Origin: Chloroflexi bacterium UBA4736
Lineage (GTDB): Bacteria; Chloroflexota; Dormibacteria; Dormibacterales; Dormibacteraceae
Length of the DNA stretch: 64,000 nt
Reading direction: 5' to 3'
NCBI GenBank assembly: GCA_002404015.1
Contig: DHIW01000104.1
Location: forward strand, 59,935 to 123,934
A model generated the notes under the pieces. That model was given only the letters and a program-made list of their open reading frames with translations, had not been told where the DNA came from and made no database searches. Below are positions 49,934-58,934 of this stretch, piece by piece. Positions within the stretch are counted from its first letter, which is position 1; the number at the start of each line of letters is the position of its first letter. The translations under genes and the position numbers were made by a program.

Positions 49934-51202
49934 GTGCGCCAAGATACGCGGGTGAGGGAGGGGCGGCTGGAGCGTGACGGCGTCGGGCTGCGCTACCTGG
50001 AATGGCCGGCCGGCGATGAGAAGGAGCCGGCGATCCTGCTCATCCACGGGCTCAGCTCGAACGCCCTGATCTGGACGCGGCTCGCCCCCCTGCTCGCCGG
50101 TCGCCGGGTGGTGGCCCTGGACCAGCGCTCGCACGGCCGCTCCGACTCCCCCGCCACCGGGTACGGCAACGAGCAGCTGGCCGCCGACGTGGCCTTCGCC
50201 ATCTCCGAGCTTGGCCTGGTCCGGCCGGTCGTCGCCGGCCATTCCTGGGGCGCCCTGATCGCACTCGAGCTGGCCGCGACGTGGCCCGACCTCGTGGGCG
50301 GGCTGGCGGTCGTCGACGGCCCGATCGCGCCGATGAGCATGTTCATGACCTGGGACGAGGCCGCGACCCGCATGCAGCCGCCGCTGCCCGTCTACAAGGG
50401 TTTCGACGAGGCGGCCGGCGCGGTGCGCGACTACCTCCGCGATGCCTGGGACGGCGACCTGGCCGACTTCGTCGAGGCCGGCCTCGTCGAGGAAGGGGGC
50501 GCCTGGAGGTCCACCCTCACGGCGCCGGTGCGGCTGGAGATCCTCAAGGCGATGTTCGGGGCTCAGCCCGAGCTGCTGCTGCCCCGGGTCGAGGGACCGA
50601 TCCTGGTAGCGGCGGCGGGCGACTTCCGCGACTGGCGAGAGCGCCAGGTGGCGATGGCGACCGAGATCCGGCCGGACGCCGTCGTTCACTGGTACGACTC
50701 GGCTCACGACATCCCCCTGATCCGGCCGGCGGAGCTGGCCGTGGACCTGGATCGGCTCGCGTACCGGGCCGCGTACCGCGAGGTGGAGCGCGACCTGGAC
50801 GGACTGGACGGCGACTGGTCGCGGCCCGCCCAGGGAGACGGCGCGGGCTGGTCGGCAAAGGACCTGCTGGCTCACCTGGCGAGCACGCAGGCGGCGCTGC
50901 CGCGGATCTTCAGCACCAGCGTCGAGCCCCGCGCAGCGGTGAAGGACGGCGCCGCTCCGTTTGACTCGGCGCGCTGGAACGCCTCGCAGGTCGGGCGCCG
51001 CATGGAGGCGACTCCCGAATCTCTCAAGCAGGAGATCCGAGCAGCGACCGACGCGCTCGATCCGGTGCTGGCCGAGGCTGACCTGCAGTCGGTGACGCAG
51101 GCCGGCCCCTTTGCGGGCCGGCCCCTGGCGGAAACCCTGGAATTGATGCTCGCCCACCAGCGGACCCACGCGGCAGAGCTGCGCCGGGCGCTCCAGGGCT
51201 GA
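49934..51202 (+). CDS. Alpha/beta hydrolase fused to a DinB-like domain
   Basis: A 422-residue two-domain protein. Residues ~1-275 are an alpha/beta hydrolase: oxyanion region ILLIHGLSSNALIW, nucleophile elbow VAGHSWGALIALEL, and catalytic His in YDSAHDIPLI. Residues ~285-420 resemble DinB/maleylpyruvate-isomerase-N four-helix proteins: GWSAKDLLAHLASTQ near the start, and MLAHQRTHAAELRRAL at the end, giving metal-ligand-like histidines. Domains of the second type often handle thiol cofactors such as mycothiol or bacillithiol. The combination suggests a hydrolase acting on a cofactor adduct, an inference only. Confidence 0.82.
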   Translation: MRQDTRVREGRLERDGVGLRYLEWPAGDEKEPAILLIHGLSSNALIWTRLAPLLAGRRVVALDQRSHGRSDSPATGYGNEQLAADVAFAISELGLVRPVVAGHSWGALIALELAATWPDLVGGLAVVDGPIAPMSMFMTWDEAATRMQPPLPVYKGFDEAAGAVRDYLRDAWDGDLADFVEAGLVEEGGAWRSTLTAPVRLEILKAMFGAQPELLLPRVEGPILVAAAGDFRDWRERQVAMATEIRPDAVVHWYDSAHDIPLIRPAELAVDLDRLAYRAAYREVERDLDGLDGDWSRPAQGDGAGWSAKDLLAHLASTQAALPRIFSTSVEPRAAVKDGAAPFDSARWNASQVGRRMEATPESLKQEIRAATDALDPVLAEADLQSVTQAGPFAGRPLAETLELMLAHQRTHAAELRRALQG

Positions 51203-51206
51203 TCCG

Positions 51207-52517
51207 ATGGGCGCTCCGCTGGACCCTACGCCGATGCTGCCGGGCCTGGCGCGGATGGCCGGACGGCTGCTGGAGGGGGTCGAGCCGCCCCGCGTGACCC
51301 TGGTCCGCCAGCGCCTGGATCCGCCGGTGCTCGAGGACATCGAAGCCGGCGTCAGGTCCGAGGTGCGGGGCGCGCTGGAGCGGACGGGCCGGGCGCCCCA
51401 GCGCGTGGCCGTAGGGGCGGGCAGCCGCGGCGTCGCCAACTACGGCCGGATCGTGACGGCGGTCGTGGAGACGCTCCGCGAGGCGGGCTGGGACCCGTTC
51501 GTGGTGCCGGCCATGGGCAGCCACGGGGCGGCGACTGCCGAGGGCCAGGCCGAGGTCCTGGCGGACCACGGGATCGAGCGCGCCCTGGTGCGGGCCACCA
51601 TGGAGACCGAGGTCGTCGGCGAGGCCCTCGGCGTCCCGGTCCACGTCGATCGAAACGTGGTCGAAGCGGGCGCCGTGTTCCTGGTGAACCGGATCAAGCC
51701 GCACACGAGCTTTCGGGGCTCGGTGGAGTCCGGGCTGGCCAAGATGGCGGCGGTCGGCCTGGGCAAGCAGCCCGGCGCGCGGACGATGCACGCGGAGGGC
51801 GTGAACGGCCTCCGGGACCGGATCCCGGCCGCCGCCCGCGTGCTGCGCGAGAGCGGCCTGCTGGTGGGCGGGCTGGGCATCATCGAGAACCAGCGCGACG
51901 AGACCGCCCGCGTGGCCGGCCTGGCCGCCGCTGAGATCGGCGAGGCAGCTGAAGCGGCCCTGCTCGAGGAGGCGTGCCGGTTGATGCCGGCGATCCCGTT
52001 CGGCGACCTCGACGTGCTGGTGATCGATCGGATGGGCAAGGACATCTCGGGGGCGGGGATGGACACCAACGTTCTCCGGCGCATGCGCGTGATCGGCCAG
52101 CCCGAACCGCAGCCGCACGCGGTGACGGCCGTGGTGGTGCTCGATCTGACGGACGCCTCCCACGGCAACGCGATGGGGATCGGGTCGGCGGACTACACGA
52201 CCGCCCAGCTCGTCTCCAAGATCGACTTCGAGGCCCTCTACACCAACGGGATCACGGCCGGGCTGATCGGGATCGAGCGCATGAAGCTGCCCGTCATCAT
52301 GCCCAACGACCTGTCGGCCGTCCTGGCCGCGATCGCCGCCCGGGGGCGGTCGACCCCGATCCGGCTGGCGTGGATCCGCGACACCCTCCACGTCGGCGAG
52401 CTGCACGTGTCGGAGGCGCTCGCCGAGGAGGCCCGCGGCCGCGATGACCTGGAGGTCCTCGGCGGTGCGGAGCCGATGCCCTTCGACGCGTCCGGGCGGC
52501 TTCGGCCTTCGGCCTGA
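51207..52517 (+). CDS. LarA-like (DUF2088) nickel-pincer-enzyme family protein
   Basis: A 436-residue protein related to lactate racemase LarA. Characteristic parts are VAVGAGSRGVANYGRIV, VPAMGSHGAATAEGQAEVL, and FLVNRIKPHTSFRGSVESGLAKM followed by GLGKQPGARTMH, which supply His and Lys residues at positions like the LarA cofactor and catalytic sites. It may use the nickel-pincer cofactor made through LarB and LarC, also in this window. The substrate may be a 2-hydroxyacid but this is unproven. Starts ATG, 4 bp after the hydrolase-DinB gene. Confidence 0.8.
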   Translation: MGAPLDPTPMLPGLARMAGRLLEGVEPPRVTLVRQRLDPPVLEDIEAGVRSEVRGALERTGRAPQRVAVGAGSRGVANYGRIVTAVVETLREAGWDPFVVPAMGSHGAATAEGQAEVLADHGIERALVRATMETEVVGEALGVPVHVDRNVVEAGAVFLVNRIKPHTSFRGSVESGLAKMAAVGLGKQPGARTMHAEGVNGLRDRIPAAARVLRESGLLVGGLGIIENQRDETARVAGLAAAEIGEAAEAALLEEACRLMPAIPFGDLDVLVIDRMGKDISGAGMDTNVLRRMRVIGQPEPQPHAVTAVVVLDLTDASHGNAMGIGSADYTTAQLVSKIDFEALYTNGITAGLIGIERMKLPVIMPNDLSAVLAAIAARGRSTPIRLAWIRDTLHVGELHVSEALAEEARGRDDLEVLGGAEPMPFDASGRLRPSA

Positions 52518-52521
52518 GGCC

Positions 52522-53316
52522 TTAGCCGACCAGGGCGATCGGCCGGACCGGCGAGCCGGTGGCGCCCTGCAGCTTCAGGGGCAGGCAGACGAACCCGAAC
52601 TCGTTCAGACCGGTCTCGCCGAGCTCTTCCAGGAATAGGTTCTCGAGAATGTGGATGCCGGCGCGCGCCAGCAGTATCACGTGGCCGGGGAGGCTGGTGT
52701 TGGTGACGGGCGAGACACCTTCGAGCCAGTCCCAGGCCATGTTGTCGGCGCCCACCGCGCGGACGCCGGCGTCGGCCAGCCACTGCGAGACCGCGCCGGA
52801 GAAGCCGGGCGCCCGCAGGTAGTCCGGCGGCTTGTTCCACAGCCGTCCGAAGCCGGTGCGGATCAGGACCACGTCCCCGCGCCGGACCTTGACAGCCTGG
52901 GCGTTGGCAGCGTCCTGGACCTCCTGGAGCGGGATCCAGCGGGCCGGCGCCACCTGCTTCATCTGGTGGCGCACGAGGTCGATGAGGACGCCGCGGCCGA
53001 CCATCGGGAGCATCGTCTCGGCGCCCAGCTCGGTGAAGCCGAAGGCGGTCTGCACTTTGGAGTCGACCTGGCGGGCCCCGTACAGGATGAGGTGCTCAGC
53101 CTGGTGGGCCAGGGCGTCGATGTGGGTGCCGCTGTGGTCGCTCGAGATCAGGACGCCGGCGGCGCTGGTCCGCGCGTCCGGGCCGCCGGGCTCGTGGTGC
53201 CGGTGGAGCAGGTACTGGTAGCCAGGCGGCACGTGGCCGGGGTGGATGGGCGCACCCGCGTACCGCGGCTGCTCCAGGTCGAAGACGCGGGCGGCGGTGA
53301 GCTGCTCAGCGATCAT
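52522..53316 (-). CDS. Cyclase / kynurenine-formamidase-like metal hydrolase
   Basis: A 264-residue protein of the cyclase (PF04199) family. The metal-binding motif HSGTHIDALAH is intact, with a further His/Glu set in later strands and VRRGDVVLIRTGFG and GADNMAWDWLEG in the core. Members hydrolyse N-formylkynurenine, isatin or related amides, or act as cyclases in antibiotic pathways. The substrate is unknown. I chose the ATG giving MIAEQLTAARVFDL. It overlaps the neighbouring small membrane-protein gene by 11 bp. Confidence 0.9.
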   Translation of the reverse strand: MIAEQLTAARVFDLEQPRYAGAPIHPGHVPPGYQYLLHRHHEPGGPDARTSAAGVLISSDHSGTHIDALAHQAEHLILYGARQVDSKVQTAFGFTELGAETMLPMVGRGVLIDLVRHQMKQVAPARWIPLQEVQDAANAQAVKVRRGDVVLIRTGFGRLWNKPPDYLRAPGFSGAVSQWLADAGVRAVGADNMAWDWLEGVSPVTNTSLPGHVILLARAGIHILENLFLEELGETGLNEFGFVCLPLKLQGATGSPVRPIALVG

Positions 53317-53608
53317 GGGTGCGGCCGCCGCCACCGAGCGCGCGCAGGATCGCCAGGAAGATGGTGGCGCCCAGCACGGCGACCAGGAGGCTGCCCCAGA
53401 AGCCATACACGGTGCCGTGGACGAAGTAGCTCATGACGAAGCCGCCGACGAAGGCGCCGATCACCCCTACGATGATGTCGGCCAGGCAGCCCAGGCCGCG
53501 GCCCTGCACGATCCGGCCGGCGATGGCGCCGGCGATCAGGCCGACAACGATCCAGGAGAGGAAGCCGCCCGGGTCCAGAACCACGCCCCCCACGGTCACC
53601 AAGTTCAT
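53306..53608 (-). CDS. GlsB/YeaQ/YmgE-family membrane protein
   Basis: A 100-residue transglycosylase-associated-type protein with three hydrophobic segments: FLSWIVVGLIAGAIAGRIV, CLADIIVGVIGAFVGGFVMS and GSLLVAVLGATIFLAILRAL. The Gly-rich GLIAGAIAGRI and DIIVGVIGAFVGG motifs are typical. Family members are stress-induced small membrane proteins of unclear function. Confidence 0.88.
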   Translation of the reverse strand: MNLVTVGGVVLDPGGFLSWIVVGLIAGAIAGRIVQGRGLGCLADIIVGVIGAFVGGFVMSYFVHGTVYGFWGSLLVAVLGATIFLAILRALGGGGRTHDR

Positions 53609-53669
53609 TTGCGGAGTCTAAGCCCGGATCCACGCATCCACGACTGCGCCGCAAATCGGGCGATCCGGG

Positions 53670-54443
53670 CTACGGCGCAACCTCGCGCGGGAGGTCGGTG
53701 AGGAACATGCGACCTGGCTCGTGCGTGATCATCAGCTCCGCCGCGGCCTCTTTGGCGATCGCCTGGGGCGTCACCCCGCAGGCCCAGAAGACGGGAACGT
53801 CGTCGGGCTCCATGTCGACCGCGTCGCCGTAGTCGAGGCGCCCGAGGTCTCTGATCCCGATCAGCGCCGGGTCGCCGACGTGGACGGGCGAGCCGTGGGC
53901 GTGCGGATAGCGCGCCGAGAGCTGCAGCACCAACGGCAGCTGCTCGGACTTGATCGGCCGCATCGTCACCACCATCGGACCCGCGAAGCGGCCGGCCGTG
54001 ACGCAGCGAAGGCTCGAGACGAACATGGGAACGGTCGTAAAACGTTTTACATGACGCAGCTCGACCCCAGCCTCGGCCAGCGCGTGCTCGAAGGTGAAGC
54101 TGCAGCCGAGCAGGAACGCGACCAGGTCGTCGCGCCAGAGCTCGCGGATGTCGGGGCGCTTCTCGACCGGCGCACCGCGTCGGTACACTCGGTAGCCGGG
54201 CACATCGGTGCGCAGGTCGGCGCCCGGTGCGCTGAGGCGAGGCTCCGGGTCGCCAGGGGGCGTGATCTCGATCACCGGGCAGGGCTTGGGGTTGCGCGAG
54301 CAGAAGGAAGCGAACTCCGCCGCCTCGGCCGCCGGCAGGATGACCAGGTTGGCCTGCTGGTGCTGGGGACAGTGCCCGGCGGTGCTGCCCTCCCAGCGTC
54401 CGTCGCGGGCGGCGAGCCGGACCGCGGCCGGCGAGGACTCCAT
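53670..54443 (-). CDS. DUF1445 family putative hydro-lyase (YcsI/D-glutamate-cyclase-like)
   Basis: A 257-residue DUF1445 protein. Recognisable parts: HCPQHQQANLVILPAAEA, LVAFLLGCSFTFEHALAEAG, FAGPMVVTMRPIKSEQ, GDAVDMEPDDVPVFWACGVTPQ and ITHEPGRMFLTDL. In Bacillus ycsI sits beside the 5-oxoprolinase genes, and related eukaryotic enzymes act on D-glutamate/5-oxo-D-proline. Here pxp genes are 13 kb away, but both this gene and pxpC contain the 14-bp palindrome. Confidence 0.88.
   Translation of the reverse strand: MESSPAAVRLAARDGRWEGSTAGHCPQHQQANLVILPAAEAAEFASFCSRNPKPCPVIEITPPGDPEPRLSAPGADLRTDVPGYRVYRRGAPVEKRPDIRELWRDDLVAFLLGCSFTFEHALAEAGVELRHVKRFTTVPMFVSSLRCVTAGRFAGPMVVTMRPIKSEQLPLVLQLSARYPHAHGSPVHVGDPALIGIRDLGRLDYGDAVDMEPDDVPVFWACGVTPQAIAKEAAAELMITHEPGRMFLTDLPREVAP
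54037..54050. promoter_or_regulatory. Palindrome GTAAAACGTTTTAC (copy 3 of 3), inside the DUF1445 gene
   Basis: An exact copy of the 14-bp core; one flank extends it to the full TTTTACA arm seen in copy 1. Here the bases are read as VKRFT, a different frame from that in pxpC, again arguing for a DNA-level role. Confidence 0.75.
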
Positions 54444-54477
54444 CGATTCGAGTCTAAGCGCGCCTGACGAGCGCGCC

Positions 54478-55344
54478 CTACTTGGGTTCGACCTTGGGCC
54501 CGAAATGGGGCTGGGCTCCCACCAGCGAGTCGATGTAGCGGTAGCGGTCGTAGCGGTGCTGCAGGAGCGCACCCCGCTCCATGGCCAGAAACGGCTGCAG
54601 ACCCCGCCAGAGCGCCTCGTCGAGCGCAGCCGCCATGGCATCGAAGTCCAGGTGGGCACCGCCCTCCGGCTCGGGCACGATCTCCTCGACGACGCCCATG
54701 GCGAGCAGGTCGCGAGAGGTGATCTGCAGCTGCTCGGCTGCCTCCACCTTGCGCGAGTTGTCGCGCCAGACGATGGACGCGGCCGATTCGGGCGCCGCCA
54801 CTGAGTAGATCGCGTTCTCCAGCATCAGGACCTGGTCCGCGACACCCATACCGAGCGCGCCGCCGCTGCCTCCTTCCCCGATCACAGCCGCCAGCACCGG
54901 CACCGGCACCTTGAACCACGCCATGATCGCGGCCGCGATGGCCGCGGCGATCCCCCGCTCTTCGGCTGTGGCGCCGGGAAAGGCACCCGGCGTGTCGATC
55001 AGCGAAACGATCGGGAACCCGAACTTGGCCGCCTGGTAGGCCAGACGGATCGCCTTCCGGTAGCCCTCGGGGTGCATCATCCCCCAGTTCCGGCCCACCC
55101 GCTCGGCCAGCGTCCGGCCCTTCTGGTGGCCCATGAACATCGTGGTCCGGCCGTGCCAGGTGCCGACGCCCGCGACCAGGGCGGGGTCGTTGGCTGCCAT
55201 CCGGTCTCCCTTCAGCTCTACGAAGTCGGGCGCCAGGCGGCGGATGTAGTCGAGGGTGTACGGCCGCTTGGGATGCCGCGCCAACTCCACCACCTGCCAG
55301 ACGGAGAGCGTGTTGGCCTCGCGGCTACGCAGCTGCTGCGTCAC
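54478..55344 (-). CDS. accA: Acetyl-CoA carboxylase carboxyltransferase subunit alpha
   Basis: A 288-residue AccA, the half of the carboxyltransferase that binds carboxybiotin. Key text: LARHPKRPYTLDYIRRL, GDRMAANDPALVAGVG, MMHPEGYRKAIRLAYQA, SLIDTPGAFPGATAEERGIAAAIA and GEGGSGGALGMGVADQVLMLENA with YSVAAPESAASIVW. It overlaps accD by 4 bp at the end of the fab cluster. Confidence 0.97.
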   Translation of the reverse strand: MTQQLRSREANTLSVWQVVELARHPKRPYTLDYIRRLAPDFVELKGDRMAANDPALVAGVGTWHGRTTMFMGHQKGRTLAERVGRNWGMMHPEGYRKAIRLAYQAAKFGFPIVSLIDTPGAFPGATAEERGIAAAIAAAIMAWFKVPVPVLAAVIGEGGSGGALGMGVADQVLMLENAIYSVAAPESAASIVWRDNSRKVEAAEQLQITSRDLLAMGVVEEIVPEPEGGAHLDFDAMAAALDEALWRGLQPFLAMERGALLQHRYDRYRYIDSLVGAQPHFGPKVEPK

Positions 55345-56177
55345 GAGTACAGCTCCAGCAGGTGCGCGAGCAGCGGGCGCAGCTCGTTGCGGGGCACAAC
55401 CATGTCCACCTGTCCGTGCTCGAGCTGGAACTCGGCGCTCTGGAACCCGGCCGGCAGGTCGGCGTACGTGGCCTGCTTGATGACGCGGGCACCGGTGAAG
55501 CCGATGGCGGCACCCGGCTCAGCGATGTTGACGTCGGCCAGCAGGGCCAGCGACGCGGAGGTGCCGCCGAACGTGGGGTCGGTCAGGATCGAGAAGAATG
55601 GAACTCCCGCGTCATGGAGCCGGCCGACCGCGGCGTTCACCTTCGCCATCTGCATCAGCGCCAGAACCCCCTCCTGCATCCGGGCCCCGCCCGAGGCGGC
55701 GACCAGCAGATATGGCAGCCGTGAGGAGGCGGCCTGCTCCATGCCGCGCGCCAGCCGCTCGCCGGCGACGATGGAGAGCGTCCCGCCCACGAACCGGAAG
55801 TCGAAGACGGCCAGCCAGATCGGCCGGCCGCCCAGGGTACACGTGCCGGTGCGCACCGCCTCGTTGAGGCCTTCCTCGCGCGCTTGGTCGATCGTTTCCT
55901 GGTAGGGCTTGGGCAGCCTCCACTCGAGCAGGTCGTGGGGGCGCACGTCGGCCCACCGCTCCTGCCAGCTGGTGGGGTCCGGCAGCAGCGCGAGCCAGGC
56001 GTCGGCGTGCATGCGGAAGTGATGCCCGCACTCGCAGACGTAGACCTCCTCGGCGAGCTCCTCGGGGTCCAGGGCGATGCCGCAGCTGGGGCAGTTCGTC
56101 GACAGCGAGATGGGCGGCAGCCGGCCGCCGGTGACCGGGGTCGACGCCGGCTCCGGCTGCAGGATCGCCATCCTCAT
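55341..56177 (-). CDS. accD: Acetyl-CoA carboxylase carboxyltransferase subunit beta
   Basis: A 278-residue AccD that binds acetyl-CoA and starts malonyl-CoA synthesis with AccA. The N-terminal zinc ribbon has CPSCG and CECG. Catalytic-core text includes [60 protein letters not shown] and [10 protein letters not shown]. Two ATG codons are close; I chose the first (MRMAILQ), which overlaps fabG by 4 bp. Confidence 0.97.
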   Translation of the reverse strand: MRMAILQPEPASTPVTGGRLPPISLSTNCPSCGIALDPEELAEEVYVCECGHHFRMHADAWLALLPDPTSWQERWADVRPHDLLEWRLPKPYQETIDQAREEGLNEAVRTGTCTLGGRPIWLAVFDFRFVGGTLSIVAGERLARGMEQAASSRLPYLLVAASGGARMQEGVLALMQMAKVNAAVGRLHDAGVPFFSILTDPTFGGTSASLALLADVNIAEPGAAIGFTGARVIKQATYADLPAGFQSAEFQLEHGQVDMVVPRNELRPLLAHLLELYS

Positions 56178-56899
56178 ACCGAGAGGCCCCCGTCGACAAC
56201 CAGCACCTGGCCGGTGATGAACCCGGCGGCCGGCGAGCAGAGAAAGGCCACCGCCGCCGCGACGTCCTCCGGCGTTCCCTCGCGGCCCAACGGCGTCATC
56301 TTGACCAGGGCGGCCACCATCTCGTCGGTCAGCGAGTTGGCGGTCAGCTCGGTCCGCACATAGCCGGGCGCCACCGCGTTGACGGTGATATTGCGGCTGG
56401 CGATCTCCTTGGCGATCGACTTGGTGAATCCGATCAGGCCGGCCTTGGCCGCTGCGTAGTTGGCCTGGCCGGCGTTGCCGTTGATGCCGACGATCGAGCT
56501 CAGGTTCACGATCCGGCCCCAGCGAGCCCGCATCATCCCCATCATCACGGCCTTGGTGGTGTGAAACGCGCTGGTCAGGTCGGTCTCGATGATGTGGTCC
56601 CAGTCCGCCGGCTTCATCCGCAGCAGCAGGTTGTCGCGGACGGCGCCGGCGTTGTTCACAAGGACGTCGACCTGGCCGACCTTCTTCACCATCGCGGCCA
56701 CCGCGTCGCCGTCCGTGACGTCGCACTGGACCGCCTCACCCCCGATCTCGGCCGCGGTCTGCTCGGCCGCCGCCGAGTCGGAGCGATAGACCACGTGGAC
56801 CTTGGCGCCCATGTTGGCCAGTGCCACCGAGATGGCGCGCCCGATGCCCTTGCCGCCGCCCGTCACCAGCGCCGTCTTGGTCGCCAGCTCAGCGGGCAT
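56174..56899 (-). CDS. fabG: 3-oxoacyl-ACP reductase
   Basis: A 241-residue short-chain dehydrogenase. The NADPH-binding glycine loop is [14 protein letters not shown], the NNAG motif is [14 protein letters not shown], the catalytic Ser is in [24 protein letters not shown], where the Y-x3-K pair is visible, and it ends [13 protein letters not shown]. It reduces 3-oxoacyl-ACP in each elongation round. The ATG giving [12 protein letters not shown] is used. The solo 38-bp repeat sits between it and fabD. Confidence 0.95.
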   Translation of the reverse strand: MPAELATKTALVTGGGKGIGRAISVALANMGAKVHVVYRSDSAAAEQTAAEIGGEAVQCDVTDGDAVAAMVKKVGQVDVLVNNAGAVRDNLLLRMKPADWDHIIETDLTSAFHTTKAVMMGMMRARWGRIVNLSSIVGINGNAGQANYAAAKAGLIGFTKSIAKEIASRNITVNAVAPGYVRTELTANSLTDEMVAALVKMTPLGREGTPEDVAAAVAFLCSPAAGFITGQVLVVDGGLSV

Positions 56900-56911
56900 C
56901 AGTCTCCCGCT

Positions 56912-56949
56912 CCTGAAGCTTTCCACGAACTTCTGGGGCGGGACACTAG
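56912..56949 (+). repeat. 38-bp repeat, copy B (solo), between fabG and fabD
   Basis: Begins CCTGAAGCTTTCC and ends GCGGGACACTAG, 35 of 38 positions identical to the right end of the MITE-like element at 33 kb. The terminal CTAG contains the fabD stop codon. The rest of an element is not present, so it looks like a solo end or a reduced copy. Confidence 0.75.
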
Positions 56950-57902
56950 GCGGGAACCCCGTCCACGAAGTCGACGAACAGCTCTTCCGCGTTCCAGGTG
57001 TCCACGCCGGGGATGTGCTTGGCGGCCAGGCTGGCAAGGACCCTGCCCGGGCCCAGCTCGACCACCGTCTTGATCTGCATCCGGCGCATCGAGACCATCG
57101 TGCGGGCCCAATCCACCGGCCGCAGCAGGTGGTTCGCAAGCTCCTTGCGCAGGCCGGCCACCGAGCGGATCCGCTGGCCGGTCGCGTTGGCGAGAACCGG
57201 GAACGACGGCATCGCGATCGGCAGGCGGTCCAGCACGGACTTGAAGGCGGCCCCGGCCACCTCCATCAGCGGCGAGTGGGCGGGCAGAGGGATGGTCAGG
57301 ATCAGCGCCCGCCGGGCGCCCGCGGCAAGGGCCAGCCGCTCCGCCTCTTCGACGGCGGGCAGCTCGCCCGAGAGCACGAACTGAACGTCGGCGTTGCGGT
57401 TGGCCATCCAGAGCTGGCCCAGCTCGGACGCCTGGGCGCGGATCGCCTCGACCTGGGCCTCCTCCAGGCCCACGATCGCGATCATGCCCCCGGGCTGCTC
57501 CAGCGTCGTGACGGCGTGGGCCATGATGCGCCCCCGCTCCCTGACCAGCAGCAGCGCCGTCTCCCAGGAGATGGCGCCGGCAGCGGCCAGCGCGGTGAAC
57601 TCGCCCAGCGAGTGACCGGCCATGACGCGGACCTGCTCCATGCCGTAGCTCTCGCGGTAGATCTCGTAGGCCGCCCAGCACACCGTCATGACGCACGGCT
57701 GCAGGACCTCGGTGCGGTTGAGCTCCTCGGCCGGGCCGTCGAAGCAGAGCCGGCGCACCGGCATGTCCAGGACCTCCTCGGCGCGCTCGAACACGCGGCG
57801 GGCGGCCGGGTAGCGGTCGTACAGCTTGCGTCCCATGCCGGGGCGCTGCACGCCCTGGCCGGGGAAGAGCAGCGCGACGGGTCCGGAGAGGGTTACTCCC
57901 AT
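56946..57902 (-). CDS. fabD: Malonyl-CoA:ACP transacylase
   Basis: A 318-residue FabD. The N-terminus has [21 protein letters not shown], the catalytic serine is in [15 protein letters not shown], the catalytic His in [15 protein letters not shown], and [13 protein letters not shown] near the end. It moves malonyl groups to ACP. Its TAG stop is the terminal TAG of the solo repeat, so the 3' end may have been changed. It overlaps fabH by 10 bp. Confidence 0.96.
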   Translation of the reverse strand: MGVTLSGPVALLFPGQGVQRPGMGRKLYDRYPAARRVFERAEEVLDMPVRRLCFDGPAEELNRTEVLQPCVMTVCWAAYEIYRESYGMEQVRVMAGHSLGEFTALAAAGAISWETALLLVRERGRIMAHAVTTLEQPGGMIAIVGLEEAQVEAIRAQASELGQLWMANRNADVQFVLSGELPAVEEAERLALAAGARRALILTIPLPAHSPLMEVAGAAFKSVLDRLPIAMPSFPVLANATGQRIRSVAGLRKELANHLLRPVDWARTMVSMRRMQIKTVVELGPGRVLASLAAKHIPGVDTWNAEELFVDFVDGVPA

Positions 57903-58933
57903 TCCAGGAGACAGGCGCCCCAGGTCAGCCCTGAGCCGAAGCCCGCAATCAGAACCTTGTCCCCGGGTTTGACGCGGCCCTCGTGGAGGGCGTCGTTGAG
58001 GGCCAGGGGGATGGAGGCTGTGGACGTGTTGCCGTACTCGTCGATGTTGCAGGCGACCTTCTCCATCGGCAGTCCGATGCGCCGAGCAGCGGCCTCGATG
58101 ATGCGGCGGTTGGCCTGGTGCGGCACCCAGAGGTCGATGTCATCCATGTCGACGCCGGCCTCCTCGGCCACCGCGTAGGCCTGGCGGATGAAGATGTCGA
58201 CCGCGAACTTGAACACGTCCGGACCCTTCATGTCGATGAACGGGGTCGGCGTGTCCTGGGCGGTGTACGCGCCCTTGGGGACGTTGCCGCAGGTGACCTG
58301 GTCGAAGCCGCGCCCGTCGGAGCCCAGGCACCAGCTCATGAAGCCGGCGCCCCGGCTGGCCGGGCGCAGGATGGCGGCGCCCGCCCCGTCCCCGAAGATG
58401 ACGGCCGTGCCCCGGTTGGAGTAGTCGAGCATCCGGGTCAGGACCTCGGCGCCGATGACCAGGACGTTGTCGGCCCGGCCGCTGGCGATGTAGGCCTCCG
58501 CCGTGGACATTGCGTAAACGAAGCCGGTGCAGGCCGCCAGGAGGTCCCAGGCCACGGCGCCCGGCGCGCCGAGCTCGTTCTGCACCCGGCAGGCGACGCT
58601 CGGAAAGGGGCCGTCGGGCGACGAGGTGCCCACCAGGATCATGTCCAGCTCGGACGCGTCCATCTCGGCGGCCGCCAGCGCGGCCCGAGCCGCCTCGGCG
58701 GCCAGCGAGAACGTCGTGGTGCCGGGCTCTGCGCGGTGCCGGGTCCGGATGCCCGTGCGCTCCGTGATCCACTCGTCCGAGGTCTCCATGGTCTTCATCA
58801 GGTCGAAGTTGGTGACCACCTTCTCGGGCGCGTAGACACCAACGCCGGCGATCGCCGCCGGCCGGCCCTGGGTCCGATACGTCCGCAGCGGGAGCGAGCC
58901 CGAGCGCACGCGGGGAGCGGTTCTCAGCGCCAT
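57893..58933 (-). CDS. fabH: 3-oxoacyl-ACP synthase III
   Basis: A 346-residue KAS III that begins each chain by joining acyl-CoA and malonyl-ACP. The catalytic Cys is in WDLLAACTGFVYAM, the His in LWVPHQANRRIIEAA and the Asn in DEYGNTSTASIPLAL. GVGVYAPEKVVTNFDL and SDEWITERTGIRTR are typical N-terminal text. I chose the ATG giving MALRTAPRV. Substrate preference (straight or branched) cannot be read. Confidence 0.96.
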   Translation of the reverse strand: MALRTAPRVRSGSLPLRTYRTQGRPAAIAGVGVYAPEKVVTNFDLMKTMETSDEWITERTGIRTRHRAEPGTTTFSLAAEAARAALAAAEMDASELDMILVGTSSPDGPFPSVACRVQNELGAPGAVAWDLLAACTGFVYAMSTAEAYIASGRADNVLVIGAEVLTRMLDYSNRGTAVIFGDGAGAAILRPASRGAGFMSWCLGSDGRGFDQVTCGNVPKGAYTAQDTPTPFIDMKGPDVFKFAVDIFIRQAYAVAEEAGVDMDDIDLWVPHQANRRIIEAAARRIGLPMEKVACNIDEYGNTSTASIPLALNDALHEGRVKPGDKVLIAGFGSGLTWGACLLEWE

Positions 58934-58934
58934 G

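Noticed and set aside
38798..54050. The palindrome as a conserved protein motif in pxpC and the DUF1445 protein
   Set aside because: The two copies are translated in different frames (RKTFY versus VKRFT), so protein conservation cannot account for identity.
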